Shown: positions 33,593-42,440 of the stretch, in pieces
Position numbering within the stretch: position 1 is the first letter of the stretch
Layout of the letters: the number at the start of each line of letters is the position of its first letter
Origin: CAZVKN01 sp964627035
GTDB lineage: Bacteria; Electryoneota; AABM5-125-24; Hatepunaeales; Hatepunaeaceae
Direction of reading: 5' to 3'
Assembly (NCBI GenBank): GCA_964627035.1
Contig: CAZVKN010000017.1
Coordinates: 1-56,743, forward strand
Length of the DNA stretch: 56,743 bases
The notes under the pieces: generated by a model
Seen by the model: only the letters and a program-made list of their open reading frames with translations
The model's database searches: none
Told to the model about the DNA's origin: nothing
Translations under genes and position numbers: made by a program

Positions 33593-34534
33593 ATGACCAT
33601 CTTCCTCCCCATAGCAGGTATCAGCGTCAACATCTTCCTTTTGATCGGAATAGGTGGAGTGGTCGGATTCCTCTCCGGGCTGTTTGGGGTCGGGGGAGGG
33701 TTCCTGCTGACACCGCTCATGATGATGATCGGCATTCCACCGGCGGTAGCCGCTGCCAGTGATTCCAATCAGATCGTGGCTGCCGCTGCATCGGGTGCTG
33801 CTGCTCACTGGAGGATGGGGAACGTCAACATCCGCATGGGGCTGATTATACTGGCTGGAGGATTGGTCGGGAGTACTGTTGGCGTTCAGGCGGTGAAAGT
33901 GTTGCGAGAATTGGGTAACTTTGACTTCGTGATCCGGGTGGCGTATGTCGTGCTTCTGGGAAGCGTCGGGACGTTCATGCTGATCGAGAGCATCCGCACG
34001 ATGCGAAAGTCAAGAGCTGCCGTACCCGGATCATCAGAGCCTCCTGAGATACCTCCGCACGGTGCTGAGACACGCTTCAGCAAGTGGCCCCTTCAGGTCA
34101 ACTTTCCTAAAATGCACATGCGGACATCGGCACTATTCCCGTTTATCGTCGGTATAGCGGTTGGATTTCTGGCTGCCATCATGGGAGTCGGTGGTGGTGT
34201 GATTATGATTCCGGTGATGATATACGTTATCGGGATGCCGACCGTTATGGCTATCGGTACAGATCTGTTTCAGATCGTCCTGACAACAGCAAACGTCACA
34301 ATCCAGCAGGCGGTCGCAAACCGAACTGTGGATGTGATGCTTGCGGTATTGCTGTTCAGTGGATCGGTAGTGGGCGCTCAGATAGGTGCACGAGTCAGCA
34401 AGAATATACGTGGTGAAAAGCTCCGGGTCTATCTGTCAATCATCATCCTCGTGGTGATGGTCAAGATACTTTTTGACTTGCTGGCAGTGCCGGACAATGT
34501 AATTGCTCTCGTTCCGGCAATAGGAGGGCATTGA
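33593..34534 (+). CDS. TauE/SafE family sulfite/organosulfonate exporter
   Basis: A 313-residue membrane protein with two homologous halves, each with the family's glycine-rich motif: GVVGFLSGLFGVGGGFLLTP near the start and AVGFLAAIMGVGGGVIMIPV in the middle. About eight membrane segments. The next gene belongs to TIGR02186, a common partner of this subfamily, and overlaps its stop. The transported compound is uncertain. Confidence 0.9.
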   Translation: MTIFLPIAGISVNIFLLIGIGGVVGFLSGLFGVGGGFLLTPLMMMIGIPPAVAAASDSNQIVAAAASGAAAHWRMGNVNIRMGLIILAGGLVGSTVGVQAVKVLRELGNFDFVIRVAYVVLLGSVGTFMLIESIRTMRKSRAAVPGSSEPPEIPPHGAETRFSKWPLQVNFPKMHMRTSALFPFIVGIAVGFLAAIMGVGGGVIMIPVMIYVIGMPTVMAIGTDLFQIVLTTANVTIQQAVANRTVDVMLAVLLFSGSVVGAQIGARVSKNIRGEKLRVYLSIIILVVMVKILFDLLAVPDNVIALVPAIGGH

Positions 34535-34536
34535 CT

Positions 34537-35265
34537 ATGCAACTCGCTATGATACTTATGTCGTTTCTTCTAATGGGTGAAATTGATTCAACAAGCAGCT
34601 TACTCTGTCCTGTCGGAGCTGATCCGGAAATTATTGACCTTAACCTGTCTTATTCCGGAGCTGAATTGCTTGTATTTGGTTATCTGCCGGACACTGCTGA
34701 TGATATCACCCTCATCCTGGAATCGGAACACGCTGTTCCGTTTGACGTAGTGCGTAAGGAGTCTGTCGGACCGATATGGTTGGCACGTAAAAAATTCAGA
34801 GTTAACGGTTTGCCGAATCTGTTTCAGGTTGCGTATAGTAACAGTGAGAATGTATCACTAAATAACCTGATTGCTCCGTTAATGCAATACGAACAGCTAT
34901 CAGGTAAATCAACTGACGATGACAAAAGTGTGCTCTTCGCTGGAGTATTACAGCTAAAATCGGAACAAGGCCTGTACCAAACAGGCTCACTGAATCTGAG
35001 GGACAATCGGCTGTTTTCATATTCGTTCAAACTGCCCGATGCGATCAAACCCGACAGATATAGAATCAGAGCACATGCATTTGCCGATACTCTAATAATC
35101 GGTCAAGGCAGTACGTTTATAGACATCAGGAAAACCGGACTGGTAGCTTGGTTGAGTGACATGGCAACGGAGAGATCTCTGCTGTACGGCTCGTTGTCTG
35201 TGCTGCTGGCATTTATTACGGGACTAACAGTTAGCGCTGTCTTTGGCAGAAACAGCGGACACTAA
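34537..35265 (+). CDS. TIGR02186-like membrane-anchored protein
   Basis: A ~242-residue protein with a signal segment (LAMILMSFLLMGEI), a periplasmic beta-rich domain (ADPEIIDLNLSYSGAELLVF, PIWLARKKFRVNGLP) and a C-terminal membrane helix (SLLYGSLSVLLAFITGLTVS). This pattern and its place after a TauE/SafE gene match TIGR02186, a family of unknown function. ATG at 34537; a TTG at 34531 overlaps the exporter's stop. Coupled translation is likely. Confidence 0.75.
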   Translation: MQLAMILMSFLLMGEIDSTSSLLCPVGADPEIIDLNLSYSGAELLVFGYLPDTADDITLILESEHAVPFDVVRKESVGPIWLARKKFRVNGLPNLFQVAYSNSENVSLNNLIAPLMQYEQLSGKSTDDDKSVLFAGVLQLKSEQGLYQTGSLNLRDNRLFSYSFKLPDAIKPDRYRIRAHAFADTLIIGQGSTFIDIRKTGLVAWLSDMATERSLLYGSLSVLLAFITGLTVSAVFGRNSGH

Positions 35266-35275
35266 TCAACATGCG

Positions 35276-35430
35276 TTGTCAGCCCGCCGTGGCTGACAAT
35301 GAACACTGCTATAGAAGTTGCTGTCAGGTCGCCGCACCTGACAGGTTGTGTAGTCGGGCTTGTCTCAAGCCCGACATCGTGGTTGAGACAACCACGATTA
35401 CAATGGTGTCAACTACGGCGAGTTGACACC
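35276..35430. repeat. Cluster of four hairpin elements
   Basis: In order: TTGTCAGCC stem with CGCCGT loop (35276-35299); CTGTCAGGT stem with CGCCGC loop (35321-35344); the double-hairpin TTGTCTCAA element (35349-35402); and GGTGTCAACT stem with ACGGCG loop (35405-35430). All arms are perfect or nearly so. They fill most of the gap between TIGR02186 and fabD. Confidence 0.85.
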
Positions 35431-35491
35431 TGAATATTTGCTAAAGCACCGTCAATTCGGGTAATTGGCGGTTTAATTTTATGGAGGTGTT

Positions 35492-36523
35492 TTGAATAGA
35501 AAACTAATCTACATATTCCCTGGGCAGGCATCGCAATATGTCGGCATGGGCAAGGACTTATACGACAACAGTCCGGCTGCAAAAGCAGTCATGGACAGAA
35601 TTGCACAGATGGATGGTCTGGGTCATATTCCTGACATCTGCTTTAACTGTCCGATTGAACTGCTGACCCGCACCGACAACGTGCAACCTTCGATTACTAC
35701 CGTATCACTTATGGCGACGGCTGCGATAAAGGAAGCCTTTGCTGATAGTGCTGATTTGGCTGCACCTTCAGCTTGTGCCGGGCACAGCCTCGGTGAGTAT
35801 GCTGCTCATGCAGCTGCAGGTAATCTGTCAGAAGAGCAGGTGATGCAGTTGGTGAGATGGCGCGGGTTCTGGATGAACGAAGCATCACAGCCACCGAATC
35901 AATCGGGGGCAATGGCTGCTGTAATGGGACTGCCGCTGCACAAACTTGAGGAAATCATTCGGGAGATAGGCAGCGATAAGATTGCCGTCGCAAACATCAA
36001 CAGCCGGATTCAGGTCATACTATCAGGAACGAAGGATGCAATTGAGAAAGCCGTTGAGAGTGCAAAGATTGCAGGCGCAAAGAAATGTGTACCGCTGAAT
36101 GTTTCAGGAGCATGGCACTCGCCTCTGATGAAAACTGCACAGCATAAGATGTCAGAACTGATCAGCCGGATGATAACTCCTGAGAATATAAATTTTACGA
36201 TGGATGTTCCGCTGGTGGCTAACGCAACTGGCACAGTTGTTGCAAGTAACAACTTGATGGCTTCTACTCTCATAGAACAAATCACCTCTCCCGTCAAGTG
36301 GGAGTCGTGTGTGACAGAGTTGCTTCATGTAGCAGGATTTCCCAACCTGCCGTCCCAACTTACAGATGAAGAACGCGATGAACTCCCCTCCTTGCCGCTG
36401 TTTGTGGAGATCGGACCCGGTAAGGTGTTAAAGGGTTTGCTGAGAGGGATTGACAAAAAACTGACCGTCACCAATGTCGAACAGATGAGTGATCTTAAAA
36501 ATCTGAAAGAACTGCTAGCTTGA
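35492..36523 (+). CDS. fabD: Malonyl-CoA:ACP transacylase
   Basis: A 343-residue acyltransferase moving malonyl groups from CoA to acyl carrier protein for fatty-acid synthesis. IYIFPGQASQYVGMGKDLY at the start, active-site GHSLGEYAA (nucleophile Ser), RGFWMNEA and SGAWHSPLM (catalytic His) are present. Start is TTG at 35492 with GGAGGT upstream. The protein is ~30 residues longer than E. coli FabD, partly from an insert near residue 285 (LPSQLTDEERDELPSLPLF). It stands apart from other fab genes. Confidence 0.93.
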   Translation: MNRKLIYIFPGQASQYVGMGKDLYDNSPAAKAVMDRIAQMDGLGHIPDICFNCPIELLTRTDNVQPSITTVSLMATAAIKEAFADSADLAAPSACAGHSLGEYAAHAAAGNLSEEQVMQLVRWRGFWMNEASQPPNQSGAMAAVMGLPLHKLEEIIREIGSDKIAVANINSRIQVILSGTKDAIEKAVESAKIAGAKKCVPLNVSGAWHSPLMKTAQHKMSELISRMITPENINFTMDVPLVANATGTVVASNNLMASTLIEQITSPVKWESCVTELLHVAGFPNLPSQLTDEERDELPSLPLFVEIGPGKVLKGLLRGIDKKLTVTNVEQMSDLKNLKELLA

Positions 36524-36725
36524 TGCCTACCATCCTTGCAACCGAATGACTACAATTATGCACATTTTTTGCCCGATGTTGCGAACAGAATTCACACTAT
36601 GCACCATGACCGGTCAGGAAAACAAAGCATTGAACATGTTCTTGAGAAGATTGAGTTATGAGACAAAATTTGCAAATATAAGCAGTTCAATATCGTAAAG
36701 TTTATGATCCCACAGCTTTTAATAA

Positions 36726-36754
36726 TTGACAAATTAGAGTAAAATAGTTATATT
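36726..36754 (+). promoter_or_regulatory. Consensus-like sigma-70 promoter for the C25 gene
   Basis: TTGACA (36726-36731), a 17-base spacer and TATATT (36749-36754) lie 58 bases before the ATG at 36813, in an AT-rich stretch. The -35 box is the perfect consensus. Strong constitutive-type expression is suggested. Confidence 0.7.
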
Positions 36755-36812
36755 ATATAGATTTGGTTAAGTGTATTCCGGTATCCATAGCAACACAACT
36801 TCGGAGATTTTC

Positions 36813-39800
36813 ATGCTAAAAGGCGCAACATTCTTACTTACTCTGCTACTCATCTCGGCGCAAACCGTCACGGCACAAGTTGACATGACCTCTGCCGGTG
36901 ACAGAGTGTCCATCGTCTCTTCATCGGACGCGGCAATCACCCTCAGCTTTGAGCTTGAAGGACTTGAACAGGTTGAAGCCGGTGAAGACCAGCCTGATCA
37001 AAGCTATCGGCTCATACCGGGTGAAGGTGCCACATATATTTATGGCAAACCGCAACTGCCTGCCGTCACACGAATGGTGGTTGTTCCGCATGATGCCGGG
37101 CTGGAACTAATTGTGCGCAATGACGAGCCTCGTTTTGTCTCCGCCGAGAATGGTCCCGCTCTATGTCTCGACGAAGAGCTGAATCAGGAGCAGGATATTC
37201 GCTGGAATCGAATGGGAGGAATCTTCCCGCACACTGTTGCCGAGATGAGTGAGCCGATTGTGATTCGTGGTGTACGTCTTGTCAACATTACTACATACCC
37301 GATCAGATACAATTATGCCGAGAACGGATACCTCCACTATGAGAACATCGAGACCGAAATACGCTTCACCGATGATGAGCCGGTTAATCCGGCTACACAT
37401 CCGATCCGCAGAAACCGCAGTCAATACTTCCTGAAGTTCATTGAAGGAATGGCAATTAACGCGGATCAGGTCGGACGCGATGATCCTCGTGACGAAGAAC
37501 CGCCTTATGTCGCCCATTACTGCATCGTTACCAATGAAAACAATTTGAACTTTGATTCATTCGGCGAGTTCATTGAATGGCGGAGACGCGCCGGTTATAA
37601 AGTGGACGTTATCAGCATACCGAATAACCGGGCAGGAGACAATTATGCAGACGACATTAAAGAACGGATCCAAGACCTGTACGATTCCTATCTTGATGAT
37701 GGTGAAGACCCGTTCGATCTGCTGATGCTGGCTGGAGACCGCAGTACTTACAATAATTGTGGAAGTGGTGGAGTTGGAGCGCCCCTCGGTGCACCCCGCG
37801 GGAATAATATATGGTCAAATGGAATTCCTCATCATTACGACTGGTTCCACGGTCTGCTTGAAGGAGATGACCTGTTTGCTGATGTTGGTGTCAGCCGCTG
37901 GGCGGCGGGAAATCGCAATATGCACGACTTGTGGTGGGGACGTACCAAAGCCTACGAAGTTGAACCGAATATGGATGACGATGAGTGGTTTACGAAAGGA
38001 GCTGTATATGCACAGCGATGGGCTGGGAATTACCACAACAGCCTCGCCACTAATGTCCGTTGGGGTAAGTCTGTCCTTGAAGCGAAGGGATTTCAAGACA
38101 TTCGCCTCATTGAAGACATGGTGAACGCTAACGTGAACCAAATAGGAGCATTCCTTGTCGAGCAATTCGATGAAGGTGTCAATGTTATGCTTGGACGTGC
38201 GGAAAACTACTACTTCCGTAGCGGTTTTACAAGTAGAGGCGTTGACCGTGATCAGGAGATCGGTGTATTCCCAATTGATCTGAACATCGCCGGTCATCAC
38301 GAATGGACCACATGGTGGATGCTGCGAGATGGGACAGGCAACAATCTGAATGGACCTGTGATTGCAACCACCGGTCATGGAGGTCAGGTTACGCTGGCAT
38401 ATAATATCTGCTGGGTTGAGGAGGTCAACGGCTTTATGCTACGCGATCTTCCTCTGGGGTGGGCGCGTGTGCAGTCTTTGACAGCTCCCGAGCTGTACAT
38501 TCCCGGCTGGAGAACCAGATTTCGGGGACGCTGGAATCAAGACAATGCCTGCTTCACCGATGTTGACTACTATGGCGATCCGGGCATTCAATACTGGCAG
38601 GGAGTTCCGCAGATGGTTAATGCAGACTTTCCTGATGAGATAACTCCTGATACACGCATGATCGAAGTCTATGTGTTTGACGCCGATGAGGAAACAGATG
38701 TAGCGGGAGCCACTGTCACTCTGTATGCTCCGGGTGACATACCCGATTTCGATGACGATGATTACCCCGACTATGATGACATGCAGATGTGGACAACCAC
38801 AAGTGATTCCGACGGTATAGCGCTGTTTGTCTTTGATGACGGAGTCGAGTTTGACCCGGACACACAAGTACAGTTAACCGTGACCGGGCGTAACATCCGA
38901 CCTCTCCTTGAAGAGATAGACATAGATTCGCCCCTGAATGATATAGTCATCGAAGTCGCAGAATATACTCTGACCGAAGTTGAGGGTAATGAAGACGACG
39001 ACATGAATCCGGGTGAGCTTTTTGAGCTGGATCTGACCGCTGTAAACCTGTCCCGTCGAAATGAAGCTCTTGAAGTCACCGCTCGTGTCAGAAGTGACTC
39101 CCCATACATTGAGATTCAGGAGCATGATGACCTCGAATTTGGTGATATAGATTCAGAGGAAACTTCTGACGATGCCGACCCGATCAGATTCAGACTGTCC
39201 GAAGACTGTCCTGACGGTGCGAGTCGTCCGATTACCAGACCGACTGTAATAGTTGATTTTGCCAGTGGAGAAGATGTGTGGCAGACTGCGGTTAAGCTTA
39301 CCCCTATCGCGCCGCACTTCATCATTGAGACGATAGTCGGCGGCAGCATGATACCGACAGACGAAAATGAAGTGGAACTCGATATTGATATCAGGAATGC
39401 CGGAGGCATGGATGCGACCGGAGTTACTGCCGAGCTGTATTCGCTCGGACTGGGCATCGTTGTACTTGCCAACCGTGCGGACTATGATGACATTGATGCA
39501 GGCAATCACAGGCGCATTGTCGGAGATGAGTTCAATGTCAGTGGGAATCAACTCGCAATCCCTGGTTCCACAACCGAAATGATGATTGTTTTTAGCTCGA
39601 ACGATGACTTTACAGATACTACATTCTTCCAGTTGGTTGTCGGTGAACCGGAACGGAACAAACCGCAGGGTCCCGACGGTTACGGCTACATCTGCTTTGA
39701 TGATACGGACACAGATTGGGAAATTGCTCCCGAATATGAGTGGATTGAAATCAGCCGTGATGTTCGGGATCGCGACTTTAACGGCACCAGATGTGATTTC

Positions 39801-42314
39801 GATGGGAATTCACCGTCAAACATCGGTGAGACTCAGGTGATTAATCTGCCGTTTGAATTTCAGTTCTACGGTCAGATATATGAAGAGTTGACAATTGCCA
39901 CCAACGGATTTGTCTCTGTCGGAGATCAGGAATATGTGACCAATTTCCAGAACTGGCCCCTCGACCGCGCGGTCGGTGGACTCGGCATGATTGCACCGTT
40001 CTGGGATAACCTGAGACTATCGGGGGATGCCGATGTTTACTACTACTATGACAACAATGAAGAGGGAATCAGCAAGTTTATCATTGAGTGGTATCAGTTA
40101 AGAGCCCGCACCGGTGGGAACAGCGATCTGAATTTTGAAGTAATCATTTACGATATGCCGACGGAATCGGGTGATCACACCATTCAATTCCAATACAAGG
40201 ATATCGAGGATCGCTCAAGCGGTGATTGGACGAATACCGTTCCGCGTGCATCTGTCGGCATATCCAGTCCGGAAGGGACTACGGGGATAAATTACGTGTA
40301 CAATAATGACTATCCCGTCACATCGGCTGAACTCGAAGATCACCGCGCCATCCTGTTCGCCACATCTCCAAAGTACCGCTCCGGCGTTCTTCACGGATGG
40401 GTGTACGATGAAAGGACAGAAGAGCCGATTGAGGATGTGTTGGTTGTGACCGAGTACGGTCAGGCTGCCCGCACGGACAATGAAGGTTACTACATTATCA
40501 ATAACGCCTTAGCGGATGTGGTTTTCTATGTCACAGCAATGAAATTCGGCTACAACGACTCCACCGAACTTGACAACAACATAGCGGAAGATGATACTCT
40601 TGTGATGAACTTTGACCTGCTCCATCCTGAGTTCCGCACATCGGAAGAAAGACTGCATGCATTTCTTGAACCCGATTTTGAAACTGAATTGTCCTTTGAT
40701 CTCACCAACAGAGGTAACGGACCTGTTGACTGGAGACTGCGCAAACGGTTGCCGGGAAATGCTGACGTTGATCCCTGGGAGCACAGGGAGTCATTTTTCG
40801 TTGGCGATACGGTTGATAATCCACGGGTGAAAGGAGTTGTCTGGACGGGTGAAAACTTTATCTGTACCGGAGGAGGTGGGAGCGCTCGTGATGACAACTT
40901 CATATTTGTCCTCAATTCAGTCGGCAATCTGATTGATCAATTCCCCCAATTTGGCGATTCACGCTACGGCATGGGGGATCTCGCCTGGGACGGTGGATCA
41001 CTGTGGGGTGGCGAAGACGAGACTATCTTTAGCTTTACTGCCGAAGGTGATTTAAATTCCTCATTTGAGGGTCCGTTTAACCCTAATCAGGCGATAGCTT
41101 GGGACCCCGATAGACAGCTATTATGGATCTCTGCAAAAACTTCCCAATACATTGCCGGGTATAATCGTGAAGGTCGCGAAGTAGCTCAATTGCCGCGTTT
41201 TTCATTCACGGTTTATGGGTTGAGCTATTTCCCTGACGACCCGGACGGTTATCCGCTGTATGTTCATCACAACTATCATGTTCGGGACGTACCGGATCGC
41301 ACTCTCGTACACAAAATTAATCCCGATACCGAAGATACTCTTTTCGTAGCGGAACTTAGTCACGAACTTGGCGGGAAACCTGAAGGCGCATTCATAACCA
41401 ATCAATACGACGTTTACAGCTGGGTGTTCATCGCCATTTCAAATTCGAGCGACCATGGTGACCGGATAGACCTGTGGCAGATAGACTCTCGCCGCGACTG
41501 GTACAAGATGTTTAATGCCGACGATCCGGTGGACGACCGTGATGAACTGTTCTCCGGCAGAATGGAGGCGGGTGAGACTCACGAATACTCCTTACTTCTG
41601 AATTCTGCCGAACTCCCGCGCGTTCTGTTCGAGGGTCAGCTTCTCTTCAGTCATAATGCCATGCAAGCCACTGATACGATGCGGGTCTTTCTCGATGTCA
41701 TCGGGAACATACCGCCGCTGCCGTTCGGGCTTCTGACTCCTGCTGACAGTTCAATGTTAAACGGCAATCTTGAGCCGGAAGTGTTGTTTAGTTGGGAAGA
41801 ATCAATTGATCCAAATTGGGGCGATCAGGTGGTGTATCAGCTTTGGATTCAGTCCGATGCGGATTCAACGCTTGCCGGTACGGTTGACAGCACCTCAATC
41901 TCGGTTGACATCGAAAGTCTTCGGCTTGAGCTGCTGCCTGAGCTTGAATGGTGGGTGGTCGCAAACTCCGATCCTGATCTGGTGCCCAGCGAGCAAAGGT
42001 TCACATTCAACTATATCCCGGACGATGTTTCCAACAGCAGCGTTGTTCCCGTTCAATTCGGATTGGAGTCAGTCTATCCGAGTCCGTTCAACAGCAGCAC
42101 TTCGATAAGCTATGGAATGGACAGGGTGGAAGGTGTAACACTTCGGGTTTACGACCTTGCAGGTAGAGAAGTCATAAAATTGGTGGATAGAGTTGCCAAT
42201 GTCGGTCATCACAGAGTGATCTGGGACGCATCGCTGCTCTCGTCCGGAGTGTATATTTTAAGGTTAGAGTCAGCAGGTCGTACAAACAGTGCGAAAATCG
42301 CACTGATCAAATAA
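36813..42314 (+). CDS. Giant gingipain-fold (C25) protein with sorting domain, paralogue 1
   Basis: An 1833-residue exported protein. Signal peptide FLLTLLLISAQTVTAQ; a C25-type propeptide (KPQLPAVTRMVVVPHDAG) to ~residue 220; a C25 domain about 230-600 (CIVTNENNLNFDSFGEFIEW, DLLMLAGD, ending YYGDPGIQYWQG). CARDB-like domains, a nidogen-like FYG domain (~956-1186), a carboxypeptidase-regulatory domain (GWVYDERTEEPIEDVLVV), a propeller-like region and the sorting domain (VYPSPFNSSTSISYGM, RVYDLAGREVIKL) follow. By hand alignment, the catalytic His region (usually YxGHGS) reads NVMLGRAENYYFRSG and the Cys region reads NIAGHHEW, so peptidase activity is doubtful. The start at 36813 is chosen over 36771. 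Confidence 0.85.
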   Translation: MLKGATFLLTLLLISAQTVTAQVDMTSAGDRVSIVSSSDAAITLSFELEGLEQVEAGEDQPDQSYRLIPGEGATYIYGKPQLPAVTRMVVVPHDAGLELIVRNDEPRFVSAENGPALCLDEELNQEQDIRWNRMGGIFPHTVAEMSEPIVIRGVRLVNITTYPIRYNYAENGYLHYENIETEIRFTDDEPVNPATHPIRRNRSQYFLKFIEGMAINADQVGRDDPRDEEPPYVAHYCIVTNENNLNFDSFGEFIEWRRRAGYKVDVISIPNNRAGDNYADDIKERIQDLYDSYLDDGEDPFDLLMLAGDRSTYNNCGSGGVGAPLGAPRGNNIWSNGIPHHYDWFHGLLEGDDLFADVGVSRWAAGNRNMHDLWWGRTKAYEVEPNMDDDEWFTKGAVYAQRWAGNYHNSLATNVRWGKSVLEAKGFQDIRLIEDMVNANVNQIGAFLVEQFDEGVNVMLGRAENYYFRSGFTSRGVDRDQEIGVFPIDLNIAGHHEWTTWWMLRDGTGNNLNGPVIATTGHGGQVTLAYNICWVEEVNGFMLRDLPLGWARVQSLTAPELYIPGWRTRFRGRWNQDNACFTDVDYYGDPGIQYWQGVPQMVNADFPDEITPDTRMIEVYVFDADEETDVAGATVTLYAPGDIPDFDDDDYPDYDDMQMWTTTSDSDGIALFVFDDGVEFDPDTQVQLTVTGRNIRPLLEEIDIDSPLNDIVIEVAEYTLTEVEGNEDDDMNPGELFELDLTAVNLSRRNEALEVTARVRSDSPYIEIQEHDDLEFGDIDSEETSDDADPIRFRLSEDCPDGASRPITRPTVIVDFASGEDVWQTAVKLTPIAPHFIIETIVGGSMIPTDENEVELDIDIRNAGGMDATGVTAELYSLGLGIVVLANRADYDDIDAGNHRRIVGDEFNVSGNQLAIPGSTTEMMIVFSSNDDFTDTTFFQLVVGEPERNKPQGPDGYGYICFDDTDTDWEIAPEYEWIEISRDVRDRDFNGTRCDFDGNSPSNIGETQVINLPFEFQFYGQIYEELTIATNGFVSVGDQEYVTNFQNWPLDRAVGGLGMIAPFWDNLRLSGDADVYYYYDNNEEGISKFIIEWYQLRARTGGNSDLNFEVIIYDMPTESGDHTIQFQYKDIEDRSSGDWTNTVPRASVGISSPEGTTGINYVYNNDYPVTSAELEDHRAILFATSPKYRSGVLHGWVYDERTEEPIEDVLVVTEYGQAARTDNEGYYIINNALADVVFYVTAMKFGYNDSTELDNNIAEDDTLVMNFDLLHPEFRTSEERLHAFLEPDFETELSFDLTNRGNGPVDWRLRKRLPGNADVDPWEHRESFFVGDTVDNPRVKGVVWTGENFICTGGGGSARDDNFIFVLNSVGNLIDQFPQFGDSRYGMGDLAWDGGSLWGGEDETIFSFTAEGDLNSSFEGPFNPNQAIAWDPDRQLLWISAKTSQYIAGYNREGREVAQLPRFSFTVYGLSYFPDDPDGYPLYVHHNYHVRDVPDRTLVHKINPDTEDTLFVAELSHELGGKPEGAFITNQYDVYSWVFIAISNSSDHGDRIDLWQIDSRRDWYKMFNADDPVDDRDELFSGRMEAGETHEYSLLLNSAELPRVLFEGQLLFSHNAMQATDTMRVFLDVIGNIPPLPFGLLTPADSSMLNGNLEPEVLFSWEESIDPNWGDQVVYQLWIQSDADSTLAGTVDSTSISVDIESLRLELLPELEWWVVANSDPDLVPSEQRFTFNYIPDDVSNSSVVPVQFGLESVYPSPFNSSTSISYGMDRVEGVTLRVYDLAGREVIKLVDRVANVGHHRVIWDASLLSSGVYILRLESAGRTNSAKIALIK

Positions 42315-42319
42315 CTTTC

Positions 42320-42382
42320 GGTTCAGAGTACACGCTTCAGCGTGTCTTCCTCGCACTGACCAGGCTGAAGCCTGAACTCTGA
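42320..42382. repeat. Double-hairpin repeat with CTTCAG cores, copy 1
   Basis: Hairpins ACACGC/GCGTGT over TTCA (42330-42345) and CAGGC/GCCTG over TGAA (42361-42374), flanked by GTTCAGAGT and GAACTCTGAAC, which are themselves complementary. The same composite occurs at 53452-53505. It separates the two C25 genes. Confidence 0.85.
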
Positions 42383-42440
42383 ACTCACATTACAATAGAA
42401 TTAACAGTTTTCACACGTGCACAATTTAGGAGAAGGCAAT

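Noticed and set aside
30744..35430. CRISPR-like array of regularly repeated hairpins
   Set aside because: The repeats are palindromic, irregularly spaced, differ in their stems, lack unique spacers of constant length and there are no cas genes.
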